The notes under the pieces are model-generated. The model made no database searches, was not told the origin of the DNA, and saw only the letters and a program-made list of their open reading frames with translations. The position numbers and the translations under genes were made by a program. This document shows, piece by piece, positions 42,694-52,825 of a DNA stretch of 64,000 nucleotides. The stretch comes from Paracamarosporium sp. OC-R06-R3 (lineage: Eukaryota; Ascomycota; Dothideomycetes; Pleosporales; Didymosphaeriaceae), in NCBI GenBank assembly GCA_019828545.1, contig JACVRA010000138.1, positions 310,001 to 374,000 of the forward strand, in the 5' to 3' direction. Position 1 is the first letter of the stretch, and the number at the start of each line of letters is the position of its first letter.

Positions 42694-45225
42694 GGTGTTA
42701 CGATTTCGTTCGTTGTTAGGCGGCGACACGCACTGCCAGGACGGAGAAGGTGGCGGTCGGTGCGCAGATCTCTGTTCGTGAGGCGCAGAATATGCTAGTG
42801 CGAACGGCTGGGAACGGCTGGGATGTCGAGCGGAGATAGCAAGACGAGGTTGTCGATGCGGAGCTTGGTGTTGGAGCTCTGGAGATGACGCTCACGCCTG
42901 CTCGACATATTAGGCTAGTCCTAGCTGAGCTAGTACACCCGCCCGCTGTGTGCGACAGTCAGAAAGTCCTACATCTCTATTTCAACATCCGTCTTAACGA
43001 TACTATACACATCTATTTTTACTGCTAAGTCCTATGTCTTGATCAACATCAGGGCTGTTGATGTCCATGAATGCACAACCTCACCCCCATACGCTTGTTT
43101 CCACACAAGGAAAATGATCCTCCACACGTCGCCTCACTCTTGCGAACCCTCTTGTTGATCATATCCTTATTCATGTTCCTGTATATTCTGGGTTTCTGCC
43201 GTAAACTATTATCTAGGCCGTCGGTACAAAAGAAGCAATAATGGACCAATCAGTCCGTTGTAACACCTCCTTTGCTCCTTTGCTCTACTTTTGTAACCAC
43301 ACCCTTGGCACCACCTTCTCAAATTCAATTGCAGGGCTTCTACAAGGCCTATAGCCCTAATACTTGTCGATCCGTGTTTTAAAAGGCCTCAATTTTCCGA
43401 CTCTTCGGTGCATAGCGACACCGCCGGGATCAATTGTTGAGGAAACTAATTTCCAACAACTCCATCATACGACCTCGCTCCAAGGTCGGCCCGAAACTAT
43501 CTTGAGGGGGAAACTATCTCGAGGGAAAAACCATCTAAGCTCGAACCTTGTTTTTTCACCTTTACTCACAATTCCAATGGTGGTTTCGAACTCTCTCAGC
43601 CTCACAGCCGCTATGACCCTGGAAAGCGCGTGACTGAAAGCAAATTTGTCGCACAGGACCAGGATATGACGATGGAAACGTCTACAACACTTTCACTTAC
43701 TTTGTCGTTGGAGTCGTACAGTTTAAAGGTATCTTGGAATTCCTGGGGGAGCACGCTTGGCTGGTTTAAGATAGTGTAGGAATCACATGCATATTCACAC
43801 CGCCAGATAAACGAACTGTATGTTAACAAACACGGACGGGTCGCTTATAGGTTTCCCACAACAATTTTAAGATCCGGAAGGTTCTGCTAGAGCTAGGACA
43901 GCATTCTAGGGCCTTGACAGTGACGCACTTGCGGTTGATAAGTGTGCTAAACTGTCGATGTCTGCCCTCTAATTATGGCCCCTTCTTTATCCAATAGCAT
44001 ACTTCAAGCCTGATCAGGCATCAAGCGGGTCTACCGCTTGTTGTCGAAGCAGCTCGGCCAAACGATCTTTGAGGCTGAAGTACGGATGGCTTGTCTTCCA
44101 TCTCCAGGCTTCCAGCTGGCTTCTTCCTTGTTTTTTCTGGCCTCACTGACGCCCATAACTGGTGGACACTTCTTATTCGAACGAGTTCGCCTTGGTATGA
44201 CAATGCAGCCATTGCTCGGGATCCTCTTTCACCGGAAGTCGTTTTGGTTGTTGTCTTAGAGGTGCGTCGAACATCCACTGCTTCTTGTCGAACGACGTGC
44301 GTTCCATAGTGAGGCTTCGTCTATTTATCAATCTGCAGCAATCCTGCATCATCTTATGATGATCCTCACGGACACTCCCTGAAACTCGCTCGCCGGGGAC
44401 CCTTGACTATTCACCACGTTACGTTTTCTTTTTCCACGCACACTGTTAGTCTCTTCAAGAGTCATTACCGCTCTGCTGACCATTTATTGAGCTTGCCTGA
44501 TGTTAGGACGGTTCTTGGCGTTGGTTGGGTGTTCATATCACTTCGACGATCACTTTAGTTCATGATCAACCAGATCGAACCCATCAGTAACACAGAAAGA
44601 CCCTGTCGCTTAACACTTTGACGATAGCGACAAGAAGCATAATGAAGCGACAATCCCAGCTAGTGTATCCTTCGCTGGCAAGGACACGTTCAATTCACCG
44701 TTTCTTGCCTTGATGAGGCTTTTCAAACCCACGAATACTTCATCTTTCTCTGGAGCAAGCCTCGGATGACCCAAACTATTGGGTACACGTTGCCTAGTCT
44801 AATCTGTTGGCGTCCTGTACGCTTAGGTGGCATGGCGCTTGACTTAACTGACCCAAAGGCCTAGGCTACCATTCGATATTTGGTCGCAGATGACCTGCAA
44901 TGTTCGGCTTTGTGCTTCGAATAGGCCTCTTAGCTCTATCTACCGGTGGTTGTACTACAGTACACAAATACTGCGCGCCAACCGCTGGCTAGCTTCCGGC
45001 ATGCCTCACTTGGGCTGAGCTGTACAGGATAGAGTCTTTCCATCGTGTCCAGAATCACAGCCCTGCAAGGCAGAAGAGCCATGAAAGGCTGATCACTATC
45101 TCTGGGCTGGCGAACATCTATATCTGGCTCAACTGCTGCCAGAAAGCTCAATACTCATGTGCTTTGATCTGGATTACTACCAACTTCAGCACCTTCATAT
45201 TCTTGCTCCTACTCATCGTTTGACA
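42694..45225. other. 2.5-kb gene-free tract
   Basis: This is the longest stretch in the window without a supportable gene. Frames reach only about 90 codons, none has a signal peptide, a motif or a compatible neighbour across an intron. The composition fluctuates: AT-rich near 43,000 and 43,850, mixed elsewhere. It could contain decayed mobile or duplicated sequence, but I found no terminal repeats, transposase motifs or RNA genes. Confidence 0.5.
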
Positions 45226-46771
45226 ATGGCTTCAGATGATATGGTTTTCGTGGAAAGCGGACCATCGATGCAGTTGATCTCCTCATCTTTGGTCGAATCT
45301 CTAGATGAAACGAACAGCTCCAGCTTGAAGGAGTGTTCGCACCCCCATTCACCCGCTCCACCAACCGTTACTGGTCCATCTCTCGATTGTAATCCATGTG
45401 GACTCGCTTTCAGATCAAAGCCTGGAATCGCTTCTTATCCACCGATTCCTGGAAGCTCAGCGGATTTACAGCATTGCTGCCACGGAAACTGTCAGCGAAA
45501 GGACAAGGCAGCGAATACGTTTGGAATTTTCGAACTTCCTCCACCTCCTGACTATAAGTCAATGACACCGTGGTTGAGCACCCATACAAAATCGAACAAG
45601 GCTAGTCACAAAGCTTTGCCTCCTTCTCCCTCTTACTGTGTAAGTTGGTTATCCTTGACGAGGAGACAGAACTGACATACTTGAAAGCCTCCTATCTCAA
45701 TTCCGGTACACTCTAGTCACATAATCCTTAGCTCGGATCGTTCACTGACATGTTAGCCGCCTCCGCCGCCACCACCCCCCGCCGTGGCTATCCCTCCTCC
45801 TCCTCCTCCACCTCCTCCAGCAGTAGCCATACCTCCTCCTCCTCCACCGCCCCATTTTCCACTACCACCTATGGTAGCACCAGTAAGACAATCAGTACTC
45901 CATCCTCAGAATCGAATCAACTGACACTAGGTAGGGTGCTCCACCGTTCCCGATGGCTCCTCCTCCTCCTCCCTCGCCACCATTTAAGCCCACAGGATCT
46001 CGCAGTCTTCGTATCTTTCCCGATGAATTCAACGAAGTTTCAACGCCAGCAGATTTAATCCCCACCCGATACTCCGGCGAGTCACTGGCAGAATCCGGCC
46101 GTGTTGTCCGTATAACGCCCTTCACGCGTAACGTCTTCGTGACCTGCCACCGTGCTCACATCGCAGACTTCGAAGAGATCAAGTGGATATTGCAGTACGG
46201 CACCACTGATGTCTGGTACCAGAAGCCTAAGCGTTCGTGGGTTCGTCAGCAGGAAACACTCGAGGCATCGGGGCGTGACATCGAAGAGCTCGTTGCTCTT
46301 GAGAATGCCAGGCCTGTCAGCCTCGAAACACCACGTATATGGGCTTCCCCTGCACTCGTTACGCCCACCGATGACGACGTTTACGACTGTACCGCGGGTC
46401 ATACCATTGACGACGCTTTCTCAGGTGCCTGTCCCACCTGTACGGACGAGAAGAGCGAAGCGCTTGATGCAACACCCTTGGCATACTACGTTGTCCTCTC
46501 TACGTGTCAAGCTAGTGAGCCTTTCATTCACGGGGCACACTTTAATGGCACACCGATCTACAAGTTAGTTCGATGTGGCAGTAGAGAGGCGGCAGCGGCA
46601 GAAGCGTTCTACGCGGCAGGCGTCAACGGATGGAGCGTTGCTTTCAGTTGCGTCATCAGAGATGATGAAGACTCAGAGGAAGGAGGGGAAGGGAAGATCA
46701 AGAGGGTGGATGAGTTATGGATGTTGGGTGAAGACGAGGAAAACGATGACTGCACAAGGGTGTTCTTCTAA
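45226..46771 (+). CDS. Proline-rich orphan protein, 3 exons
   Basis: Exons 45226-45639, 45757-45882 and 45935-46771 join in phase 0 to 458 residues, across introns of 117 nt (GTAAGT) and 52 nt (GTAAGA). The start MASDDMVFVESGPS is preferred over an in-frame ATG 69 bp upstream. The N-terminal part is Ser/Pro-rich with scattered cysteines (LDCNPCGL, QHCCHGNCQ). Exon 2 encodes almost only proline with AVAIPPPPPPPP units, and exon 3 opens with GAPPFPMAPPPPPSPPFKP. A folded C-terminal domain of about 240 residues follows: RVVRITPFTRNVFVTCHRAH, FEEIKWILQYGTTDVWYQKP, PLAYYVVLSTCQASEPFIHG and NGWSVAFSCVIRDDEDSEEG. I do not recognise the family. The polyproline block suggests binding to SH3, WW or profilin-type partners, which is inference. 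Confidence 0.75.
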
Positions 46772-47832
46772 GAAGGTTACATGATGCGAAGTAACGCTCA
46801 GATTGGTAAAGCCAGACAGCTCTTGCAGTTGTCTTCATGAGATCCTCGCTCAGCTAGTTGCCTTCGCCAATTCTCATTCTTCTCTACTGCTATTTACAGG
46901 ACTATCGGATCGCACTCTCGAACCGACATACGCCTGCATCGCGATAGCACTTCAGGTCTCCACAATCATGCTACTGCCCACTGCAGCCATTCTCAGGGGG
47001 CACAGCTAGCTGTTGCATTACGTTGCACCGCAGTATCTCTCCGATGACTCATGCAGCGAAAACACATGCATGCATCGTACCATGCACTGCGCCTCTCGCT
47101 CAACAGACGCTCCTTCAGTTCAGTCTTCCGAATCTTCTCTCTTCCCGTTTCCCCGTATCCGATAGCATTGTATGCGCATATGCTACTGTTTTCTTTCATT
47201 TGAAGCGGGGGCTGAACGAAAGGCCAATCGTGAAGGGCCACGACATAGGGCTCGGCTATATGTTGCATGGCGTCGGTATGTGTAGCCAAATCGAACAGAA
47301 ACTTGGAGGGTTTTCTATGTTTCTTGGAGTATTGGAGGAATCGGAGGATTGAGGGGGCAGGGAGGGTGTTGTTGGGCTTTCATGCGTTTCCAAGGCCCGG
47401 GGGTAGCGATGCAACGGACTCTTGAGACGGTCACTTAAATAGGACACCGGACGCTCCTTTACTTCATAATCACATCTCATTATGGTAGTTTCCAGGTATG
47501 AACTAGGGGTGCTTCTAAAGGAAACAAGGGACAGCGCGTAAGGTCGTCCCCTATAGGACGTAGCGCCTTTCTCCGAGAATGGCTTGCAGCTTCGCTCTCC
47601 GAATGGATCCTGTGTTACATCACCTCAGAGCCTGCATTTCATATGTGGGCACTTTGATGAATTGTCTTACCCGCCTTCATCGGTGTGCATTTCTAAACGA
47701 GCTGCGCAGGCCCTCTCCTCCGCTCAGCAAATCCACGTGATATGAAAACGGCATTGGGGGTCTATCGGACCCCCGACTTCGTCCTTCCAAAGACCGAATC
47801 TACAACTTCAAATCACATCACATGATTTCTTC
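46772..47832. other. Intergenic, convergent flanks
   Basis: About 1 kb lies between two convergent genes. Frames up to 109 codons have no motif or splice partner. No RNA gene is recognised. Confidence 0.5.
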
Positions 47833-48352
47833 TTATAGTTTCGACCACTCCCTGCCTGCAACCTTTAATCCTTCTTCGCCGTCTACTAGGACACACCAGC
47901 CTTCTCCACCGTCCCCTCCATCACCACCGATCGCAGCTTTGAACTCCTTCCGCGCGTACTCTACAACCTCGTCGTCGAAGGACCCTGGTTGTAGCCATAC
48001 TGCTGGGATGCCTGCTTCCTTGGCCTCTTTGAGCAACTGCTTTGTCACTGCTGGAGGTGTGATGACAGATAACGAGTAGGAAGAAGGGTCTTCCAGCTGT
48101 GAGGGCGAAGCGGTTGTGGTGTAGGATTGTGAGAGGGCGTCTATGGTCGGAGCGCGTGGGTTCAAGGGGGTCACAGGAAGGGAGTGCCGGAGGTACCAGG
48201 CGAATACTGCTCAGGTGTTAGCTGTGCATGTCCATAAAATACTAACGTGAGAAAACGCGGTTACCTTTATGGCCGTACTTAGAGGGGTCTGAAGATGCGC
48301 CTGCTACGGCGAAGCGTGGAGAAGAGAAGAAAGTCTTCAGAGCGGATTCCAT
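47833..48352 (-). CDS. CoA-binding-fold protein (YccU-like), 2 exons
   Basis: Exons 48352-48265 and 48206-47833 join across a 58-nt intron (GTAACC donor, GCTAACAC branch, GAGCAG acceptor) to 153 residues. The splice yields MESALKTFFSSPRFAVAGAS, SDPSKYGHKVFAWYLRHSLP and VTPLNPRAPTIDALSQSYTT. This is the small single-domain CoA_binding_2 (Rossmann-like) family: GASSDPSKYGHKV is the nucleotide-binding glycine loop, LSVITPPAVTKQLLKEAKEA and GIPAVWLQPGSFDDEVVEYA are the following strand-helix units. A Gly-rich GGDGGDGGEG insert lies before the end. The biological role is poorly known; bacterial relatives bind CoA. Two genes on the same strand (SDR at 48621) lie just upstream, with no sign of co-regulation. 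Confidence 0.87.
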
Positions 48353-48620
48353 GTCTGCGTCGCGTTTTTGACCGCGCGTCTGGGGCATCGACGTTCTATG
48401 CGTATGTGTATATGTGTTTACTGACCGTGTAGATGTTTTTATATGTATGTAATTGTAATTACTGACCGTGTGAGTCTTACGGAGTTGAACAGAGTGATGC
48501 TGGTGGGGTTTACAAATTATGAGGTACGCCGAGGTACCGCACGCGTCACGTCATCCCACGCGCGATATCGCGTACTTTCACAGCTTCCATTACCAGCACG
48601 ATTAATATATGTTCTATGCA

Positions 48621-49334
48621 TTACCACGGGATCTGCCCCCCATCAAAGCGAAAGAACCTTCCACTATCTTCCTTCCGCAGCCCAGAGACGACTTCCAACA
48701 TTCCCGATATGCTAACCTCCGGCTCAACCATCGCGCCCTTCCCACCCATCCTTGTCTTCACCCACCCAGGATCCATGCATATGACGATTGCGTGATTCCT
48801 TCTCAAATCTCTTGCCTGATGCAGACTCAGCATGTTCTGCGCCGCTTTGCTAATCGAATACGTGCAGCACTTTGAAACATCTCTTGCGACCGTCATGCTC
48901 GCCAACCCAGTCGACAGATTCATTATCACCGCACCCCTCGCTAGATACCGTCTCAATGTTTCCACGATTTTTGCAGGTCCCAATACGTTTACGTCCATAT
49001 GTCTTTGTAATGACACGGGGTCCATTGACAGGGATGTGTCAGAAGAGGTAGCATTGATACCGGCTACGTTGAACAGGTAGTTTAGGTTTTCGCCAGTCTT
49101 TGAGAGGATCTCTGCGACGCGGAACTCTAGGCTGGCTATTGAGTCGGTGGACGAGACGTCGCATTCGATGACATGAACGTTGTTGTTGCGGCTGGCAAAC
49201 GCTTTCAAGGCGGAAAGATCGCTTTTTCTCGAGCGAACAGCAGCGATGATGTTGTTCTGGGGAGAGTCCGAGAGCTGCCGTACGAATTCGAGGCCGATGC
49301 CACGGTTTGCGCCCGTGAGGAAATAGGTGGGCAT
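48621..49334 (-). CDS. Short-chain dehydrogenase/reductase
   Basis: A single exon of 237 residues, the classical SDR size. The cofactor loop is FLTGANRGIGLEFVRQL (TGxxxGIG). The acidic residue in IECDVSSTDS fits adenine recognition. The usual NNAG motif reads NVAG. The catalytic Ser lies in MNLSTGLAS and the YxxxK motif is YSISKAAQNM. PGWVKTRMGG is the conserved loop after the active site. It resembles C-factor/sniffer-type carbonyl reductases acting with NAD(P)H; the substrate is unknown. There is no targeting signal. The ATG at 49334 is followed directly by the first strand, so the start is secure. Confidence 0.9.
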   Translation of the reverse strand: MPTYFLTGANRGIGLEFVRQLSDSPQNNIIAAVRSRKSDLSALKAFASRNNNVHVIECDVSSTDSIASLEFRVAEILSKTGENLNYLFNVAGINATSSDTSLSMDPVSLQRHMDVNVLGPAKIVETLRRYLARGAVIMNLSTGLASMTVARDVSKCCTYSISKAAQNMLSLHQARDLRRNHAIVICMDPGWVKTRMGGKGAMVEPEVSISGMLEVVSGLRKEDSGRFFRFDGGQIPW

Positions 49335-49986
49335 GTTGTTCTCGCTTCCTCCTTGTCAGAAGCCTCGTTTGAGAGTTGTTTCGTTTCAATCGCCTGTCAC
49401 TTTCCGGTCTCTTTTCTCGCGCCAGGATCTGCTTCGCTGCGACGACCGAACACTCGTTCACGCTCCTTCAATGTCTTTACTTTTTTTGTTCATATTGACT
49501 GGAGGTTTATTATATGTTGAGCGCTCGTGCGATGAAACCGGTTAAATCGGCGACAATGTGAGAGCACGCGAGCTTGATCTGCAGCCCCTTCGGTATGTGC
49601 ACGTCATGCGATGGTGCAGTGTTACTGCGTGGGTACATCAGCTTCATGCGCCCCCAGTCCGCAGTTTCAAAAGCGCTAAGGCTGCTGCGATGAAGAGCTC
49701 CGTATGTGCTATGTGTCGTGTGAGGGAGAAACCTGTGGTGGGTGTGCAGGTATCAAGGGGCTTTTGTGTTTCAAGATGGGGCTCTTCTAAGGGGTTGGAT
49801 TACAAGATGCCATCAGGATGGTGCAGCTAAGTACAGCTCACGTGCTAAAATGCAGTCCACACGTTAACCTCTTACCACGACATCTCAGGTATAGTGCATC
49901 TTTCCATATTAAAAACAATAGCCTCGCTCTCTATTCTCATCGACATTCCCTTTCATGTCGTTCCTAGAACCATGTCTGCCCGCTCC
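49335..49986. other. Intergenic, no supportable gene
   Basis: This is the upstream region of the SDR gene and the 3' flank of the secreted-protein gene. A 90-codon plus-strand frame (49558-49830) has no motif. Confidence 0.5.
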
Positions 49987-50582
49987 CTACAGCTTCTTCC
50001 ACAACAGCATCAAACTGCCAATATCCGTAGTACCCGCATCTAGCCCAAAGGGAGCCCAAAGACGAGTCTCTTGCCCAACCGCAGGTACCTCGTGCGCCGT
50101 CCAGAAAGCATTCAAATTACCAGACCAAATGAATGACAGCCCCACACCCGGATCCTTCGACAATTGCTATCCAACTGTTAGCCAAATCCAAATATCAACC
50201 TCCTTTCCCATCCCACAACAGTAATTGAACTTACAGTATAAAACGTGTTCTGGGTCGAAGCCACACTCCCATCGCATATCAGCGTGCTATACCTCCCCTG
50301 CTCCGGACCGGCCAGCGCACAGTACCCTGCGCTCGAACGGAACGTCTCCCTGTCATCCGAATGCGTAAAGGTGGCGCACGATGCGCTGGAACTGTCGCTG
50401 ATGAAATGACCTGAAGCGTTGAGGCAGCCGATGATGGTAGTTGGATCGCCTTCTTGGTTGTTTGCGTTGCGGGTTACATAGATTCTGGCGGAGCCGGTGT
50501 AGTCGGCATCATTTGTGCGTGGAAGCAGGAAGGTGGCTGCTGCGGTGCTTAGAAAAAAGGGGAGGAAGGTGGAAGCCAGCAT
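49987..50582 (-). CDS. Small secreted protein, 2 exons
   Basis: Exons 50582-50235 and 50166-49987 join in phase 0 across a 68-nt intron (GTAAGT donor, GCTAACA branch, GGATAG acceptor) to 175 residues. The signal peptide is MLASTFLPFFLSTAAA. The mature chain has few cysteines, arranged IIGCLNASGHFI, SASCATFTHS, AGYCALAG, TLICDGSV, enough for two disulfides. The spliced tail continues NTFYTQLSKDPGVGLSFIWS and ends DIGSLMLLWKKL. The GCLN-x-G and CATF pattern recalls the C-terminal domain found after fungal RNase T2 and in stand-alone small secreted proteins of Pleosporales. That link is tentative; no RNase T2 catalytic CAS motifs are present. It may be an extracellular protein of unknown role. 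Confidence 0.75.
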
Positions 50583-51490
50583 GCCTGGTTGTGCAAGAAG
50601 AATATGCTTTAGTTGAGGTAGATAGTATCTGCCGAAGTTAGATGGCTTGTTGGGATTCTGGGGCGACGTTGTTTACCGTTCATATACTTTTTAGTAACAT
50701 AGTGTTGTGGTCATAGTAGTAGTTTGCGAGATGTTTAATTATATCGGACATCGCAATAAATCCGTAGTGTGCAAATGGCAAGGAAGGAGAATGCGACAGA
50801 GTAAAGTAGGTTAGCCTTAGATATCTCACTTGCCTGAAGAAAGTTCTGTTTCTATGTTTGTATATAGGTAGACTGGGCGACATGCATATGTGTTTCGCCT
50901 CGAAGAAACTATGCTCATACAACGCTATTTCTTGAATCTAAAACTAGTCCCAGAATGGTGCTGGAGCGATTGTACATCCTCTTTAGAGTAAGATAGAAGC
51001 CTGTGGGGATTCTTTTAGGACCAGGAGGATTCTTCATCTAAATGGTAATGGCGACATTGAAATATTAGATGTGTCGAGAATAGATGCGGTCTGTGGCGTG
51101 GTCAAGGTCACGCCAGAAGGGATGAAGAAAGCTGCAAGCTCAGAGCAACTGACTAAGATTTAATCACAAATTAAAGGCATTGGCAAAAACCCTCATGATC
51201 GCAAGGCAAAATGCAGAGCTACACGAACGCATGTGCTAAGCATCAAAAGCTCCTGTTTTAAACCCTGATGTTTACTTACGCACTACAGCCGAATGTGGAA
51301 AGTTTAACAGCCCGAGCGGAGCCCCTCGGCGAAATGCGCTGTATAAAATTCAGTAACCCTCAATACCAATTGCTTTCCCATCAATATCGACTGTTGTATC
51401 TTATTAGAAAGAAGTCTATCGCAGATTATTGAGAATTTACATCAACAAAGCCAAGTTACAGTCGTTTGTCGAGACGAACAATTTGCAGCC
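50583..51490. promoter_or_regulatory. Divergent promoter region
   Basis: A 908-bp AT-rich spacer between the secreted-protein gene (minus) and the YBR137W-like gene (plus). No coding or RNA feature is recognised. Confidence 0.5.
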
Positions 51491-52024
51491 ATGACCTCAT
51501 CCGACTTCAAACCTCTAGGCGAAGCACCACGCGACATCGAAAAGATCATCGCCCAGGAACGCGCCTCCCAATTTCCAGTATTCAACGCTGCAGTCGCCTA
51601 TCGCATTGGAACCGCTCTACACACACGTCTCCTCACCTTCCCCTCTCCAGCATGCATCCACATCTCTACTATTTCCACACCAGCACATGTCCTGTACCAT
51701 GCTGTTACGCATGAAGGCACTGAGCTCGACAACGACTACTGGATCATGCGCAAGCGCAATACAGTCATCAGATTTGGCGCTAGCACGTGGCGACTGCATG
51801 TTAAGCACGATGGCAACGAAGAGGCGTTTGCGACGAAGGTTGGCGGAGAGCAAAAAGCGGGGGAGTATGCGATCCATGGAGGTGGGGTTCCAATTTACGT
51901 GAAGGGCGTTGAGTGGCCTGTGGGCGTGGTAGTAGTCAGTGGCCTGAAGCAATGGGATGACCATATGGTTGTGATCGAGGAGTTGGCGGGCGTTTGCAAG
52001 GCGCTTGAGGCGGAAAGCAAGTAG
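51491..52024 (+). CDS. Heme-degrading-like domain protein (YBR137W/UPF0303 family)
   Basis: A single exon of 177 residues, nearly identical in length to yeast YBR137W (179). The domain is of the HbpS/GlcG-like fold (DUF336/UPF0303). Visible blocks are FPVFNAAVAYRIGTALHTRL, CIHISTISTPAHVLYHAVTH, DNDYWIMRKRNTVIRFGAST, YAIHGGGVPIYVKGVEWPVG and VVVVSGLKQWDDHMVVIEEL. The HGGGVPI-x-V and WPVGVVVVSG glycine motifs are typical. The function in fungi is little known; yeast YBR137W binds Get5-Sgt2-linked Cns1-type networks in interaction studies, which I mention with caution. There is no targeting sequence. The first ATG is at 51491 and gives a well-aligned N-terminus. Confidence 0.85.
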   Translation: MTSSDFKPLGEAPRDIEKIIAQERASQFPVFNAAVAYRIGTALHTRLLTFPSPACIHISTISTPAHVLYHAVTHEGTELDNDYWIMRKRNTVIRFGASTWRLHVKHDGNEEAFATKVGGEQKAGEYAIHGGGVPIYVKGVEWPVGVVVVSGLKQWDDHMVVIEELAGVCKALEAESK

Positions 52025-52825
52025 AGAAGCAGCGTTACATTTTACCCATGGCATGAATCGGAGACAATAAATATGACCAGACCACCCTGCTATGTATGAA
52101 GCATCGATTTGGGTAAATTTAGAGAACAAGAAGCGCATGCGATCCCAATACCACAGACTTCGTCCCTGTTCATCTCATCCAAGATCCTAGGCTATATTCT
52201 CCGTTTCAACTTCCTGCCTCGGCACACCAAAAAACTCAGAAATGAGACAGCAGTTCTGATACAAGTTCATCCACGAAATCTATGTACAAGTAAACATGCT
52301 TCGCTAAAAGCCCGACAAATCAGTTGATGATCCTCAAACATCTGATAAGAAGTTCAGCTTCACGAAGAATCGAAAATCATCTCTCTTTTCCTCCTGCAAG
52401 AAACAAACAGTGGAGTCAACAAATAATCATGGTTCGAAACCCCCATGGAAAAAGAAATGAGTGACTACTATCACAGTTTGGAAGAAGACAGTCACCTAAG
52501 GTGATCTTCCGGTGTACAAGTGGGTGATAACCACGTTATATAGGTGCCTCATTGAAGATGAATGATCTTACTATAAGTTGTAGGTAAATCGAGATAGATC
52601 ATGTGCTCAGTAGATGCGTCATATGTCTAGTAAGACAAATGTTAGTTCAACCTCACTATAGCGTCAATTAGAATTAATCTGAGAGATAATTATACAATCG
52701 GCACAAGTTGTCAATGTTTAGGATTGATGTGGTTGAGAGCGACGATACCGCTGTCATTGCCTAGCTGATGATGAACCCCGCTTTTGATCACTCCCTTATC
52801 GCGCTACACCTCGGCTGGTTATGGA
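52025..52825. other. Intergenic, AT-rich
   Basis: The 3' flank of the YBR137W-like gene and the promoter of the amidase gene. The part 52,500-52,720 is AT-rich. No gene is called. Confidence 0.5.

Noticed and set aside
44555..44585. GGTTCGAT on the minus strand, resembling a tRNA T-arm
   Set aside because: The stem does not pair and no cloverleaf can be drawn around it.
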